Origin: Paraburkholderia kururiensis
GTDB taxonomy: Bacteria > Pseudomonadota > Gammaproteobacteria > Burkholderiales > Burkholderiaceae
Reading direction: 5' to 3'
DNA length: 64,000 bases
Assembly (NCBI RefSeq): GCF_034424375.1
Contig: NZ_CP139965.1
Span: forward strand, 4,712,001 to 4,776,000
In this document: positions 7,598 to 16,691 of the stretch, one piece after another
Position numbering within the stretch: position 1 is the first letter of the stretch
Layout of the letters: each line of letters starts with the position of its first letter
The notes under the pieces: model-generated
Told to the model about the DNA's origin: nothing
Seen by the model: only the letters and a program-made list of their open reading frames with translations
Databases searched by the model: none
Program-made: the position numbers and the translations under genes

Positions 7598-9400
7598 ATG
7601 TCGATGAGATCTGAATACTGCGGTCTGGTGACCGAACACCTGCTGGGCCAAACCGTGTCGCTGTGCGGCTGGGTGAGCCGGCGCCGTGACCACGGCGGCG
7701 TTATCTTCATCGACCTGCGCGACCGGGAAGGCCTCGTTCAGGTTGTCTGCGACCCGGACCGCGCCGAGATGTTCAAGACGGCCGAAGGCGTGCGCAACGA
7801 GTTCTGCGTGCAGGTGAAGGGCGTGGTGCGCAACCGTCCGGAAGGCACCACGAACGCGAACCTCACGAGCGGCAAGATCGAAGTGCTGTGCCACGAGCTG
7901 ACCGTGCTGAACCCGTCCGTCACGCCGCCGTTCCAGCTCGACGACGACAACCTTTCGGAAACCACGCGCCTCACGCATCGCGTGCTCGATCTGCGCCGTC
8001 CGCAGATGCAGCACAACCTGCGCCTGCGCTACCGCGTCGCGATGGAGGTGCGCAAGTATCTCGACGCGAAAGGCTTCATCGACATCGAAACGCCGATGCT
8101 CACCAAGAGCACGCCGGAAGGCGCACGCGACTACCTCGTGCCGTCGCGCGTGAACGCGGGCCAGTTCTTCGCGCTGCCGCAGTCGCCGCAGCTCTTCAAG
8201 CAGCTCCTGATGGTGGCGAACTTCGATCGTTACTACCAGATCGTGAAGTGCTTCCGCGACGAAGACCTGCGTGCCGACCGTCAGCCCGAATTCACGCAGA
8301 TCGATTGCGAAACGTCGTTCCTCGGCGAGCAGGAAATTCGTGACCTGTTCGAAGAGATGGCGCGCCATGTGTTCAAGGAAACGATCGGCGTGGAACTGGA
8401 CACGAAGTTCCCGGTGATGCAGTACTCGGAAGCCATGAGCCGCTTCGGTTCGGACAAGCCGGACCTTCGCGTGAAGCTCGAGTTCACGGAACTCACGGAT
8501 GCCATGAAGGACGTCGACTTCAAGGTGTTCAGCACGCCGGCCAACACGAAGGACGGTCGCGTTGCGGCCCTGCGCGTGCCGAAGGGCGGTGAGCTTTCGC
8601 GCGGCGACATCGACAGCTACACGGAATTCGTGCGCATCTACGGTGCGAAGGGTCTGGCGTGGATCAAGGTCAACGAGGCCGCGAAGGGCCGCGACGGCCT
8701 GCAAAGCCCGATCGTGAAGAACCTGCACGACGCGGCCATCACGGCGATCATCGAGCGCACGGGTGCTCAGGACGGCGACATCATCTTCTTCGCCGCCGAC
8801 CGCGCGAAGGTGGTGAACGATAGTCTGGGCGCGCTGCGGCTGAAGATCGGCCACTCGGAGTTCGGCAAGGCGAACGGGCTCCTCGAGGCTGGCTGGAAGC
8901 CGCTGTGGGTGATCGACTTCCCGATGTTCGAGTACGACGAGGAAGAGAACCGCTTCGTGGCCGCGCACCATCCGTTCACCAGCCCGAAGGACGAGCACAT
9001 CGAGTATCTGGAAACGGATCCGGGCCGCTGTCTCGCGAAGGCCTACGACATGGTGCTGAACGGTTGGGAAATCGGCGGCGGTTCGGTGCGTATTCACCGC
9101 GAGGAAGTGCAGAGCAAGGTGTTCCGCGCGTTGAAGATCGGTCCGGAGGAAGCGCGTGCGAAGTTTGGCTTCCTGCTCGACGCGCTGCAGTACGGCGCGC
9201 CGCCGCACGGCGGCATTGCGTTCGGCCTCGACCGTATCGTCACGATGATGGCCGGTGCCGATTCGATCCGCGACGTGATCGCGTTCCCGAAGACGCAGCG
9301 TGCGCAGGATCTGCTCACGCAGGCGCCGAGCGAAGTGGACGAGCGCCAGTTGCGCGAGCTCCACATCCGTCTGCGTCAGCCGGAGCAGAAGGCGCAGTAA
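7598..9400 (+). CDS. aspS: Aspartyl-tRNA synthetase
   Basis: A 600-residue bacterial-type class IIb synthetase that charges tRNA-Asp. It has an N-terminal OB-fold anticodon domain (CGWVSRRRDHGGVIFIDLRDREG), class II motif 2 (CFRDEDLRADRQPEFTQ), the bacterial GAD insertion in the middle, and motif 3 near the C-terminus (GGIAFGLDRIV). Length is normal for the family. Start: ATG at 7598 with GAAAGACG upstream. Whether it is discriminating or also charges tRNA-Asn cannot be decided without comparing specificity residues. A strong terminator follows. Confidence 0.98.
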   Translation: MSMRSEYCGLVTEHLLGQTVSLCGWVSRRRDHGGVIFIDLRDREGLVQVVCDPDRAEMFKTAEGVRNEFCVQVKGVVRNRPEGTTNANLTSGKIEVLCHELTVLNPSVTPPFQLDDDNLSETTRLTHRVLDLRRPQMQHNLRLRYRVAMEVRKYLDAKGFIDIETPMLTKSTPEGARDYLVPSRVNAGQFFALPQSPQLFKQLLMVANFDRYYQIVKCFRDEDLRADRQPEFTQIDCETSFLGEQEIRDLFEEMARHVFKETIGVELDTKFPVMQYSEAMSRFGSDKPDLRVKLEFTELTDAMKDVDFKVFSTPANTKDGRVAALRVPKGGELSRGDIDSYTEFVRIYGAKGLAWIKVNEAAKGRDGLQSPIVKNLHDAAITAIIERTGAQDGDIIFFAADRAKVVNDSLGALRLKIGHSEFGKANGLLEAGWKPLWVIDFPMFEYDEEENRFVAAHHPFTSPKDEHIEYLETDPGRCLAKAYDMVLNGWEIGGGSVRIHREEVQSKVFRALKIGPEEARAKFGFLLDALQYGAPPHGGIAFGLDRIVTMMAGADSIRDVIAFPKTQRAQDLLTQAPSEVDERQLRELHIRLRQPEQKAQ

Positions 9401-9463
9401 GCCGCTGGCGGCCTCTCGTCGCGAGGGGCCGAAGCGACGAAGCGCACCGCTTCCGCACCACAC

Positions 9464-9495
9464 AGAAAAGGCGCGTCACGCGCCTTTTCTGCTTT
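9464..9495 (+). terminator. Rho-independent terminator after aspS
   Basis: A perfect 12-bp stem (AGAAAAGGCGCG at 9464-9475, CGCGCCTTTTCT at 9479-9490) with a three-base TCA loop, followed by GCTTTTT. The T-run within the stem end plus the following T-rich bases make it a convincing terminator, and the A-rich 5' arm lets it work in both directions. Confidence 0.9.
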
Positions 9496-9624
9496 TTGCG
9501 CTACATTCGTACTGGCCGGCTGCGGGGCGTCGCGAGCATCGAATGCGTTGCGCCGCCAGACAGCCGGCTTCCCCGATTTCACCGCCGACATGCCCGCGCA
9601 CCGCTCGCGCTGCGCTTCGCCACC

Positions 9625-10107
9625 ATGCCGAAGAAGATTCCGGAATCCGTTCTCGTCGTCATTCACACTCCGCAGCTCGACGTGCTCATCATCGAGCGCG
9701 CCGATCGTCCGGGCTTCTGGCAATCGGTCACGGGCTCCAAGGACCGGCTCGACGAGCCGCTTGCCGAAACGGCCGTACGCGAGGTGGCCGAGGAAACAGG
9801 CATCGTCGTGGGCGCGGCGGACGTGCCATACACGGCGCTCTTCGACTGGCAGTACCAGATCGACTACGAGATCTACCCCGTGTGGCGGCACCGCTACGAG
9901 GAAGGCGTGACGCGCAACGTCGAGCACTGGTTTAGTCTCGAAGTGCCGCAGCGGCTCGAGGTGACGCTGGCGCCGCGCGAACACACCGCGTTCCTCTGGC
10001 TGCCCTGGCAGGAAGCCGCGAGCCGTTGCTTCTCGTCGTCGAACCAGGACGCCATTCTCCAGTTGCCTGCTCGACTCGAGGCGCGCCGCCAGGCGGCCGG
10101 CCGATGA
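9625..10107 (+). CDS. nudB: Dihydroneopterin triphosphate diphosphatase (Nudix)
   Basis: A 160-residue Nudix hydrolase of the NudB type, which removes pyrophosphate from dihydroneopterin triphosphate in folate synthesis. The Nudix box is present (GSKDRLDEPLAETAVREVAEETGI, residues about 36-60), preceded by the NudB-like GFWQSVTGSKD. The frame is open far upstream because it runs through aspS in another frame; the ATG at 9625 gives the conserved MPKKIPESVLVVIHTP start. Its stop overlaps the next start (ATGA), so it is translationally coupled to clsB. Confidence 0.9.
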   Translation: MPKKIPESVLVVIHTPQLDVLIIERADRPGFWQSVTGSKDRLDEPLAETAVREVAEETGIVVGAADVPYTALFDWQYQIDYEIYPVWRHRYEEGVTRNVEHWFSLEVPQRLEVTLAPREHTAFLWLPWQEAASRCFSSSNQDAILQLPARLEARRQAAGR

Positions 10108-11399
10108 CGGCGACGCGCGAATCGTCGGTGCCCGCGCGCCTGCCGCGGCTCGAACGCCTGGGCCGCACGTTGCTGGGCCGCCGCTACTGGTCGCGATATC
10201 GCTTCACGGCGGGCAACGCCGTCAAGCTCTTTTGCTCCGGGGACGAATACTTCGACGCGCTCGTGCAGCGCATCGACGCCGCCACGCGCGACGTCATGCT
10301 GGAGACCTACATCTTCTGCGACGACGCGGCAGGCCGGGCCGTCTCCGAAGCCCTGCTGCGCGCAGTAGGCCGCGGCGTGCGGGTGCGCATCATTACCGAC
10401 GGCATCGGCACGGGCCGGTTGCCGTTCTTCGATACATGGGTGGCCGCGGGCATCGAGCATCGCATCTTCAACCCGCATCTGTTCGGTCGCTTCGGTTTTG
10501 CGCGCACGCACCGCAAGCTTGCCGTGGTCGACGGCACGTTCGCCTGGTGCGGCGGCATCAACATCGTCGACGACTTCGACCACAACGGTACCCGCCTGCC
10601 GCATGCGCGCTGGGACTTTGCCGTCGAACTGCGCGGCCCCGTGGTGGCGGACGTGCGCGAGGCGTTCGAACTGCAATGGCAGCGCATCGTGCTCGGCCAC
10701 CGGCCCCCCGTTCGATCGGACGATGAAGGCGCGGCGGTAGGTGCTGCGCGTCGCAGACCCTCTTCGTTTCTGCGCACCGCGTTTAGCGGCCGCTTCCGCG
10801 CGCGGCGCGTCCGTCCGAGTGGCGAGCCCTGCGTGGCCTTCGTCGCACGCGACAACGTCGTGAACCGGCGCGCCATCGAAAAGGCCTACCTCGCCGCCAT
10901 CGGACAGGCGCGCAAGGAAGTGCTGCTCGCGAATCCGTACTTCATGCCGGGGCGGCGACTGCGGCGGGCGTTGATCCACGCGGCGCGGCGCGGCGTGGAG
11001 GTACGGCTTCTGATCGGCCGAAAAGAGTTCGCCGCCCTCGACTACGCCGTGCCGTTCCTCTACCACTCGCTATTGAAGGCGGGCGTACGCATTGCCGAGT
11101 ACGAAAAGACGATGCTGCACGGAAAGGTCGCCGTGGTCGATTCGAACTGGGCCACGGTGGGCTCCTCCAATCTCGATGCGCTCAGCCTCGTGCTCAACAA
11201 CGAGGCCAATGTGATGCTGGTGCTGCATCCGGAGATCGATGCGTTGCGCGGCGCCATCCTCACCGCGTTCAACGAGTCGCGCCTGATCGACGAGGCCCGG
11301 TACGAGGCCCGGCCGGCCGCCGAGCGGCTGCTCAACTGGCTGGCCTACGCGGCGTATCGGGCCACCATGAAGCTCTTGACCGTGGGCGGCTACGACTAG
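10104..11399 (+). CDS. clsB: Cardiolipin synthase B
   Basis: A 431-residue phospholipase-D superfamily protein with two HKD motifs: THRKLAVVDGTFAWCGGIN in the first half and LHGKVAVVDSNWATVGSSNLD in the second. Unlike ClsA it lacks N-terminal transmembrane helices, which with its size points to ClsB (cardiolipin from phosphatidylglycerol, or phosphatidylglycerol plus phosphatidylethanolamine in the ClsC route). A low-complexity stretch of about 30 residues separates the halves. Its ATG at 10104 overlaps the nudB stop by four bases. Confidence 0.9.
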   Translation: MTATRESSVPARLPRLERLGRTLLGRRYWSRYRFTAGNAVKLFCSGDEYFDALVQRIDAATRDVMLETYIFCDDAAGRAVSEALLRAVGRGVRVRIITDGIGTGRLPFFDTWVAAGIEHRIFNPHLFGRFGFARTHRKLAVVDGTFAWCGGINIVDDFDHNGTRLPHARWDFAVELRGPVVADVREAFELQWQRIVLGHRPPVRSDDEGAAVGAARRRPSSFLRTAFSGRFRARRVRPSGEPCVAFVARDNVVNRRAIEKAYLAAIGQARKEVLLANPYFMPGRRLRRALIHAARRGVEVRLLIGRKEFAALDYAVPFLYHSLLKAGVRIAEYEKTMLHGKVAVVDSNWATVGSSNLDALSLVLNNEANVMLVLHPEIDALRGAILTAFNESRLIDEARYEARPAAERLLNWLAYAAYRATMKLLTVGGYD

Positions 11400-11570
11400 G
11401 CTGCGGCCACGTTTCGCCCGTTTCCTCGTACCCGTCTGGCCCTGCACGCTGCCACACGCGACCCGGCGCGCGCAATCGAGGAAATATCGGCTTCTGCTCC
11501 CACCCCATGCGGCGCAGAATTAGAGTGCCTGTTAGACCCCGGTTTCTAATAAAGTCCTTGTTCAGCGGGC

Positions 11571-11595
11571 GGTCGTACCTAACAATAGTACGGCC
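11571..11595. promoter_or_regulatory. Inverted repeat, candidate TetR operator
   Basis: GGTCGTAC (11571-11578) and GTACGGCC (11588-11595) form an 8-bp inverted repeat with one mismatch across a 9-base spacer, 41 bases upstream of the tetR start. TetR regulators usually bind such palindromes before their own gene. Assignment to this regulator is inference. Confidence 0.45.
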
Positions 11596-11635
11596 GTTCG
11601 ATTTTATTTCGGTCACATCGTAACGGTATAAAGCT

Positions 11636-12235
11636 ATGCGAAAAGGCGAACAGACGCGAGCCGCAATTCTCGATGCAGCACTCGACCTGGCCAGCCGGGA
11701 TGGACTCGAAGGTCTGACCATCGGTTTGCTGGCCGAGCGTATGCAGATGAGCAAGAGTGGCGTGTTCGCGCATTTCGGGTCGCGCGAAGACTTGCAGGTG
11801 GAAGTGGTGCGTGAGTATCACCGCCGCTTTGAGGAGGAAGTGTTCTTCCCCAGCCTGCGCGAACCGCGCGGTCTGCCGCGTTTGCGTGCCATGCTGTCGC
11901 GCTGGATGGAGAAGCGCATTCAGGAAGTCACCACTGGATGCATCTACATCAGCGGCGCCGTCGAGTACGACGACCGTGCGGACAGCGCCGTGCGCGAGCA
12001 GTTGGTGGCGAGCGTCACGATGTGGCGCGCCGCGCTCATGCGGGCCATTTCGCAGGCAATGGAAGAAGGGCATCTGCGCGCCGATACCGATCCGCAGCTG
12101 ATGCTCTTCGAGTTGTACAGCTTCACGCTCGGCCTGCATCACGACGCACGCTTCCTGCATCTGCCCGATGCCGTGCGCCTGACGTGGGCTGCGCTGGAAA
12201 AGCTGATCGTTTCGTATCAGAGCGAAAGCCGCTAG
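11636..12235 (+). CDS. TetR/AcrR family transcriptional regulator
   Basis: A 199-residue regulator. The N-terminal TetR helix-turn-helix is clear (residues 5-55: RAAILDAALDLASRDG, then LTIGLLAERMQMSKSGVFAHF), followed by a divergent ligand-binding domain with a TetR_C-like region. It is the first gene before acyl-CoA dehydrogenase, hydratase/dehydrogenase and thiolase genes, so it probably represses them in response to an acyl-CoA or fatty acid. TetR regulators of fatty-acid degradation are known in betaproteobacteria, but equivalence is not proven. No clear Shine-Dalgarno precedes the ATG at 11636. Confidence 0.9.
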   Translation: MRKGEQTRAAILDAALDLASRDGLEGLTIGLLAERMQMSKSGVFAHFGSREDLQVEVVREYHRRFEEEVFFPSLREPRGLPRLRAMLSRWMEKRIQEVTTGCIYISGAVEYDDRADSAVREQLVASVTMWRAALMRAISQAMEEGHLRADTDPQLMLFELYSFTLGLHHDARFLHLPDAVRLTWAALEKLIVSYQSESR

Positions 12236-12242
12236 CGGGACA

Positions 12243-12264
12243 CGGCGCGGTCGGCACCGCGCCG
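12243..12264. repeat. Perfect 9-bp hairpin between tetR and acyl-CoA dehydrogenase
   Basis: CGGCGCGGT (12243-12251) pairs with ACCGCGCCG (12256-12264) across a four-base loop CGGC. It starts seven bases after the tetR stop and has no T-run, so it is not a classical terminator; it may stabilise or separate mRNA segments. Confidence 0.5.
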
Positions 12265-12310
12265 CAAGCAGGCGGCGAGCTTGTCAGTCCTCATCCTTGG
12301 AGAAGAAGTC

Positions 12311-14098
12311 ATGGGACAGTACGCCCCGCCGCTGCGCGATATGCAATTCGTGCTGCATGAACTGCTGAACGTCGAAGCCGAAGTGAAGCAAATGCCGAAG
12401 CACGCGGACCTCGACGCGGACACCGTCAACCAGGTGCTCGAAGAGGCCGGCAAGTTCTGCTCCGAAGTGCTGTTCCCGCTGAACCAGGTCGGCGACCGCG
12501 AAGGCTGCACCTACGTCGGCGACGGCGTGGTGACCACGCCCACAGGGTTCAAGGAGGCGTACCAGCAGTACGTCGAGGCGGGCTGGCCTGCGCTCGGTTG
12601 CGATCCCGAATTCGGCGGCCAGGGGTTGCCCGCGTTCGTGAACAACGCGCTCTACGAAATGATGAACTCGTCCAACCAGGCGTGGACGATGTACCCCGGC
12701 CTCTCGCACGGCGCTTATGAATGCCTGCATGCGCACGGCACGCCGGAGCAGCAGAAGACCTATCTGCCGAAGATCGTTTCCGGCGTCTGGACCGGCACCA
12801 TGTGCCTCACCGAGCCGCATTGCGGCACCGACCTCGGCATTCTGCGCACGAAGGCGGAGCCGAACGGCGACGGCTCGTATGCCATCACCGGCACCAAGAT
12901 CTTCATCTCCGCAGGCGAGCACGACCTCGCCGAGAACATCGTTCACCTCGTGCTCGCGCGTCTGCCCGATGCGCCAGCCGGCACGAAGGGCATCTCGCTT
13001 TTCATCGTGCCGAAGTTTATTCCCGATGCAGCGGGCGAACCCGGCGAGCGCAACGGCGTGAAGTGCGGCTCCATCGAACACAAGATGGGCATTCACGGCA
13101 ACGCCACGGCCGTCATCAATCTGGACAACGCGAAGGGCTGGCTCGTTGGCGAGCCGAACAAGGGCCTCAACGCGATGTTCGTGATGATGAACGCCGCGCG
13201 TCTTGGCGTCGGCATGCAGGGTCTTGGCCTCACCGAGGTCGCGTACCAGAACGCGCTGGTGTACGCGAAGGAGCGCCTGCAGATGCGCTCGCTCACGGGA
13301 CCGAAGGCGCCGGACAAGCCCGCCGATCCGATCATCGTGCACCCCGACGTGCGCCGCATCCTGCTCACGCAGAAGGCCTACGTGGAGGCGGGCCGCGCGT
13401 TCTCGTACTGGACCGCGCTGCAGATCGACCGCGAGCTGTCGCACAGCGACGAGTCCGTGCGCAAGGAAGCCGCCGACCTCGTCGCGCTGCTCACGCCCAT
13501 CATCAAGGCGTTCCTCACCGACAACGCCTTCGAGTGCACCAACCACGCGTTGCAGGTGTACGGCGGCCACGGCTTCATCGCCGAATGGGGCATGGAGCAA
13601 TACGTGCGCGACGCCCGCATCAACATGATCTACGAAGGCACCAACGCAGTTCAGTCGCTCGACCTGCTCGGCCGCAAGGTGCTGGGCGACATGGGCGCCA
13701 AGCTCAAGAAGTTCGGCAAGCTCGTGAGCGACTTCGTGGAAGAGGAGGGCGTGAAGCCCGAGATGCAGGAGTTCGTGAACCCGCTCGCCGACATCGGCGA
13801 CAAGGTGCAGAAGCTCACCATGGAAATCGGCATGAAGGCGATGCAGAACCCCGACGAAGTGGGCGCCGCCGCCGTGCCGTATCTGCGCACCGTGGGCCAC
13901 CTCGTGTTCTCGTACTTTTGGGCGCGCATGGCCCGCATCGCGCTGGACAAGGAAGCGTCCGGCGACCCGTTCTACAAGTCCAAGCTCGCCACCGCGCGCT
14001 TCTACTTCGCGAAGCTGCTGCCTGAAACGGCCACCACGATCCGCCAGGCCCGCGCGGGCTCGAAGACGCTGATGGACATCGACGAAGCGCTGTTCTAG
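12311..14098 (+). CDS. Acyl-CoA dehydrogenase (FadE/YusJ type)
   Basis: A 595-residue FAD-dependent acyl-CoA dehydrogenase, the first oxidation step of beta-oxidation. It has the N-terminal, middle and C-terminal ACAD domains plus an extra C-terminal domain typical of the roughly 600-residue class. Visible motifs include MCLTEPHCGTDLGILRTKA (flavin/substrate region) and the QVYGGHGFIAEWGMEQYVRDARI stretch. The ATG at 12311 follows GGAGAAGAAG and is preferred over a GTG at 12281. Its size and neighbours match the acyl-CoA dehydrogenase of the Bacillus fadNAE operon. Chain-length specificity is not evident. Confidence 0.92.
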   Translation: MGQYAPPLRDMQFVLHELLNVEAEVKQMPKHADLDADTVNQVLEEAGKFCSEVLFPLNQVGDREGCTYVGDGVVTTPTGFKEAYQQYVEAGWPALGCDPEFGGQGLPAFVNNALYEMMNSSNQAWTMYPGLSHGAYECLHAHGTPEQQKTYLPKIVSGVWTGTMCLTEPHCGTDLGILRTKAEPNGDGSYAITGTKIFISAGEHDLAENIVHLVLARLPDAPAGTKGISLFIVPKFIPDAAGEPGERNGVKCGSIEHKMGIHGNATAVINLDNAKGWLVGEPNKGLNAMFVMMNAARLGVGMQGLGLTEVAYQNALVYAKERLQMRSLTGPKAPDKPADPIIVHPDVRRILLTQKAYVEAGRAFSYWTALQIDRELSHSDESVRKEAADLVALLTPIIKAFLTDNAFECTNHALQVYGGHGFIAEWGMEQYVRDARINMIYEGTNAVQSLDLLGRKVLGDMGAKLKKFGKLVSDFVEEEGVKPEMQEFVNPLADIGDKVQKLTMEIGMKAMQNPDEVGAAAVPYLRTVGHLVFSYFWARMARIALDKEASGDPFYKSKLATARFYFAKLLPETATTIRQARAGSKTLMDIDEALF

Positions 14099-14119
14099 GC
14101 GCCCGCCGGCCTGTCTTTT

Positions 14120-14151
14120 GCGTCGCGCGGACCAACAGAGCCGCGCGACGC
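14120..14151. repeat. Perfect 11-bp hairpin between acyl-CoA dehydrogenase and fadN-like genes
   Basis: GCGTCGCGCGG (14120-14130) pairs exactly with CCGCGCGACGC (14141-14151) over a 10-base loop. No T-run follows on either strand. It sits 22 bases after the dehydrogenase stop and could protect or process the upstream transcript. Confidence 0.6.
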
Positions 14152-14222
14152 ATGAACCATCCCGGCCTCTACCTCATTCCATTCAATTCGCTCGACATTG
14201 CACATTCCGCTGGAGGAACAAC

Positions 14223-16661
14223 GTGAGCAATCTGATCATTCGCAAGGTGGCCGTGCTCGGCGCCGGCGTGATGGGCGCGCAGATCGCCGCGCACCTGATC
14301 AACGCCCGGGTGCCCGTGCTGCTGTTCGATCTGCCCGCCAAGGAAGGTCCGAAGAACGCGATCGCGCTCAAGGCGATCGAGAACCTCAAGAAACTGTCGC
14401 CCGCGCCGTTCGGCGTGAAAGAGGACGCGCAGTACATCGAGCCCGCCAATTACGAGGATGACCTCGCGAAGCTGGCCGAATGCGACGTCGTGATCGAGGC
14501 CATCGCCGAGCGCATGGACTGGAAGCACGACCTCTACAAGAAGGTCGCGCCGCATATCGGCGCGAACGCGATCTTTGCTTCGAATACCTCGGGCCTTTCG
14601 ATCACGGCGTTGTCCGACGGTTTTTCGGACGAGTTGAAGGCGCGCTTCTGCGGCGTGCACTTCTTCAATCCGCCGCGCTACATGCATCTCGTGGAGTTGA
14701 TCCCGACGGCGCACACGCGGCCCGAGATTCTCGATCAACTCGAAACGTTCCTCACGAGCGCGGTGGGCAAGGGCGTGGTGCGGGCGAAAGACACGCCCAA
14801 CTTCATCGCGAACCGCGTCGGCATCTTCTCGATTCTCGCGGTGGTTACGGAAGCGCAGAAGTTCGGTCTGCGTTTCGACGAAGTCGATGATCTGACGGGC
14901 AGCCGTCTGGGCCGCGCCAAGTCGGCCACGTTCCGCACTGCGGACGTGGTGGGTCTCGACACGATGGCGCACGTCATCAAGACGATGCAGGACAACCTCG
15001 CGAACGATCCGTTCTACCCCGTCTACGAGACGCCGGCCGTGCTGGCCGCGCTCGTGCAGAAAGGCGCGCTCGGGCAGAAGAGCGGCGCGGGCTTCTATCG
15101 CAAGGAAGGCAAGGCCATCAAGGTGCTCGACGCTAAAACCGGCGAGTACGTGGAAGCCGGCGCCAAGGCCGACGAACTGGTGGGGCGCATCCTCAAGCGC
15201 CCGCCCGCCGAGCGCCTGAAGTTGCTGCGTGAATCCACGCATCCGCAGGCGCAATTCCTGTGGTCGATTTTCCGCGACGTGTTCCACTACATCGCCGTGC
15301 ACCTCGAATCGATTGCGGACAACGCGCGCGACGTCGACCTCGCCATCCGCTGGGGCTTCGGCTGGAACGAAGGTCCGTTCGAAGGCTGGCAGACGGCGGG
15401 CTGGAAGCAGGTCGCCGAATGGGTGCAGGACGACATCACCGCGGGCAAGGCGCTCGCGAACGTGCCGCTGCCCGCCTGGGTGTTCGAAGGGCCGGTCGCC
15501 GAGAACGGCGGCGTGCATTCGTCCGAAGGCTCCTGGTCGCCCGCGGCGAAGCGCTTCGTGCCGCGCTCGTCGCTCTCCGTCTACGAACGCCAGGTGTTCC
15601 GCGCGCCGCTGCAAGGCGAGAAGGGCGGGGACCCGAAGACCTTCGGCAAGACGCTCTTCGAGACCGACCACGTACGTGCCTGGGTGGACGACCGTGCCGG
15701 CGAAGACGACGTCGTGATCGTGTCGTTCAGGAGCAAGATGAACACGATCGGCCCCGGCGTGATCGACGGTCTCACGCAAGCCATTGAACTCGCGGAGCAG
15801 TCGTACCGTGCCGTGGTGGTGTGGCAGCCGACCTCGCTCAAGCTCGGCGCGCCGGGCGGTCCGTTCTCGGCGGGCGCGAATCTCGAAGAAGCGATGCCCG
15901 CGTTCATGATGGGCGGCGCGAAGGGCATCGAACCGTTCGTCAAGAAATTCCAGCAGGGCATGCTGCGCGTGAAGTACGCGAACGTGCCGGTGGTGTCGGC
16001 GGTGTCGGGCATCGCGCTGGGTGGCGGTTGCGAACTGCTGCTGCATAGCGCGAAGCGCGTCGCGCATATCGAGAGCTACGTGGGTCTCGTGGAAGTCGGC
16101 GTGGGTCTCGTGCCGGCGGGCGGCGGTCTGAAGGAAGCGGCGCTGCGTGCGGCGCAGACTGCCGAGGCCGTGGGCGCGACCCCGAGCGACCTGCTGCGCT
16201 TCGTACAGAAGTCGTTTGAAAACGCCGCGATGGCGAAGGTCTCGGCCTCCGCGCTCGAAGCACGCGCGATGGGTTACCTGAAGCCGTCGGACACCATCGT
16301 CTTCAACGTGTTCGAACTGCTCGACACGGCGAAGAAGGAAGCGCGCGCACTTGCCGCCGCGGGTTACCGCCCGCCGCTGCGCGCAACGCAGGTACCGGTG
16401 GCCGGACGTTCGGCGATCGCGACCATCAAGGCGTCGCTCGTCAACATGCGCGACGGCCGCTTCATCAGCGATCACGATTTCCTGATTGCGAGCCGCATTG
16501 CCGAAGCGGTGTGCGGCGGCGACGTCGAAGCCGGCAGCCTCGTCGACGAAGAATGGCTGCTCGCGCTGGAGCGTCGCGCGTTCGTCGACCTGCTCGGCAC
16601 GCAGAAGACGCAGGAACGGATCATGGGCATGTTGCAGACCGGCAAGCCGGTGCGCAACTGA
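14223..16661 (+). CDS. 3-hydroxyacyl-CoA dehydrogenase/enoyl-CoA hydratase (FadN type)
   Basis: An 812-residue bifunctional beta-oxidation enzyme. The NAD-binding hydroxyacyl-CoA dehydrogenase domain is N-terminal (AVLGAGVMGAQIAAHL, residues about 8-25, and HFFNPPRYMHLVELIP). The crotonase domain is C-terminal (from about 500, with GPFSAGANLEEA and SAVSGIALGGGCELLLH). This is the reverse of E. coli FadB and matches Bacillus FadN. Start: GTG at 14223 with GGAGGAAC a few bases upstream; the frame extends upstream to 14118, but that part has no conserved sequence. It acts with the thiolase gene 30 bases downstream. Confidence 0.93.
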   Translation: MSNLIIRKVAVLGAGVMGAQIAAHLINARVPVLLFDLPAKEGPKNAIALKAIENLKKLSPAPFGVKEDAQYIEPANYEDDLAKLAECDVVIEAIAERMDWKHDLYKKVAPHIGANAIFASNTSGLSITALSDGFSDELKARFCGVHFFNPPRYMHLVELIPTAHTRPEILDQLETFLTSAVGKGVVRAKDTPNFIANRVGIFSILAVVTEAQKFGLRFDEVDDLTGSRLGRAKSATFRTADVVGLDTMAHVIKTMQDNLANDPFYPVYETPAVLAALVQKGALGQKSGAGFYRKEGKAIKVLDAKTGEYVEAGAKADELVGRILKRPPAERLKLLRESTHPQAQFLWSIFRDVFHYIAVHLESIADNARDVDLAIRWGFGWNEGPFEGWQTAGWKQVAEWVQDDITAGKALANVPLPAWVFEGPVAENGGVHSSEGSWSPAAKRFVPRSSLSVYERQVFRAPLQGEKGGDPKTFGKTLFETDHVRAWVDDRAGEDDVVIVSFRSKMNTIGPGVIDGLTQAIELAEQSYRAVVVWQPTSLKLGAPGGPFSAGANLEEAMPAFMMGGAKGIEPFVKKFQQGMLRVKYANVPVVSAVSGIALGGGCELLLHSAKRVAHIESYVGLVEVGVGLVPAGGGLKEAALRAAQTAEAVGATPSDLLRFVQKSFENAAMAKVSASALEARAMGYLKPSDTIVFNVFELLDTAKKEARALAAAGYRPPLRATQVPVAGRSAIATIKASLVNMRDGRFISDHDFLIASRIAEAVCGGDVEAGSLVDEEWLLALERRAFVDLLGTQKTQERIMGMLQTGKPVRN

Positions 16662-16691
16662 AGCGGCGAGTCATTCGGATCGGAGTCTCAC

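Noticed and set aside
7568..9463. A 631-codon open frame on the minus strand opposite aspS.
   Set aside because: High GC content makes long antisense frames common. The sequence is His/Arg-rich low complexity with no known domain, while the plus strand encodes a full aspS.
11627..11632. TATAAA just before the tetR start, considered as a promoter.
   Set aside because: It is four bases from the ATG, which would give a leaderless start without other support.
14169..16475. A 768-codon minus-strand open frame opposite the fadN-like gene.
   Set aside because: Same GC-driven artefact; its translation is Arg/His-rich with no recognisable motif.
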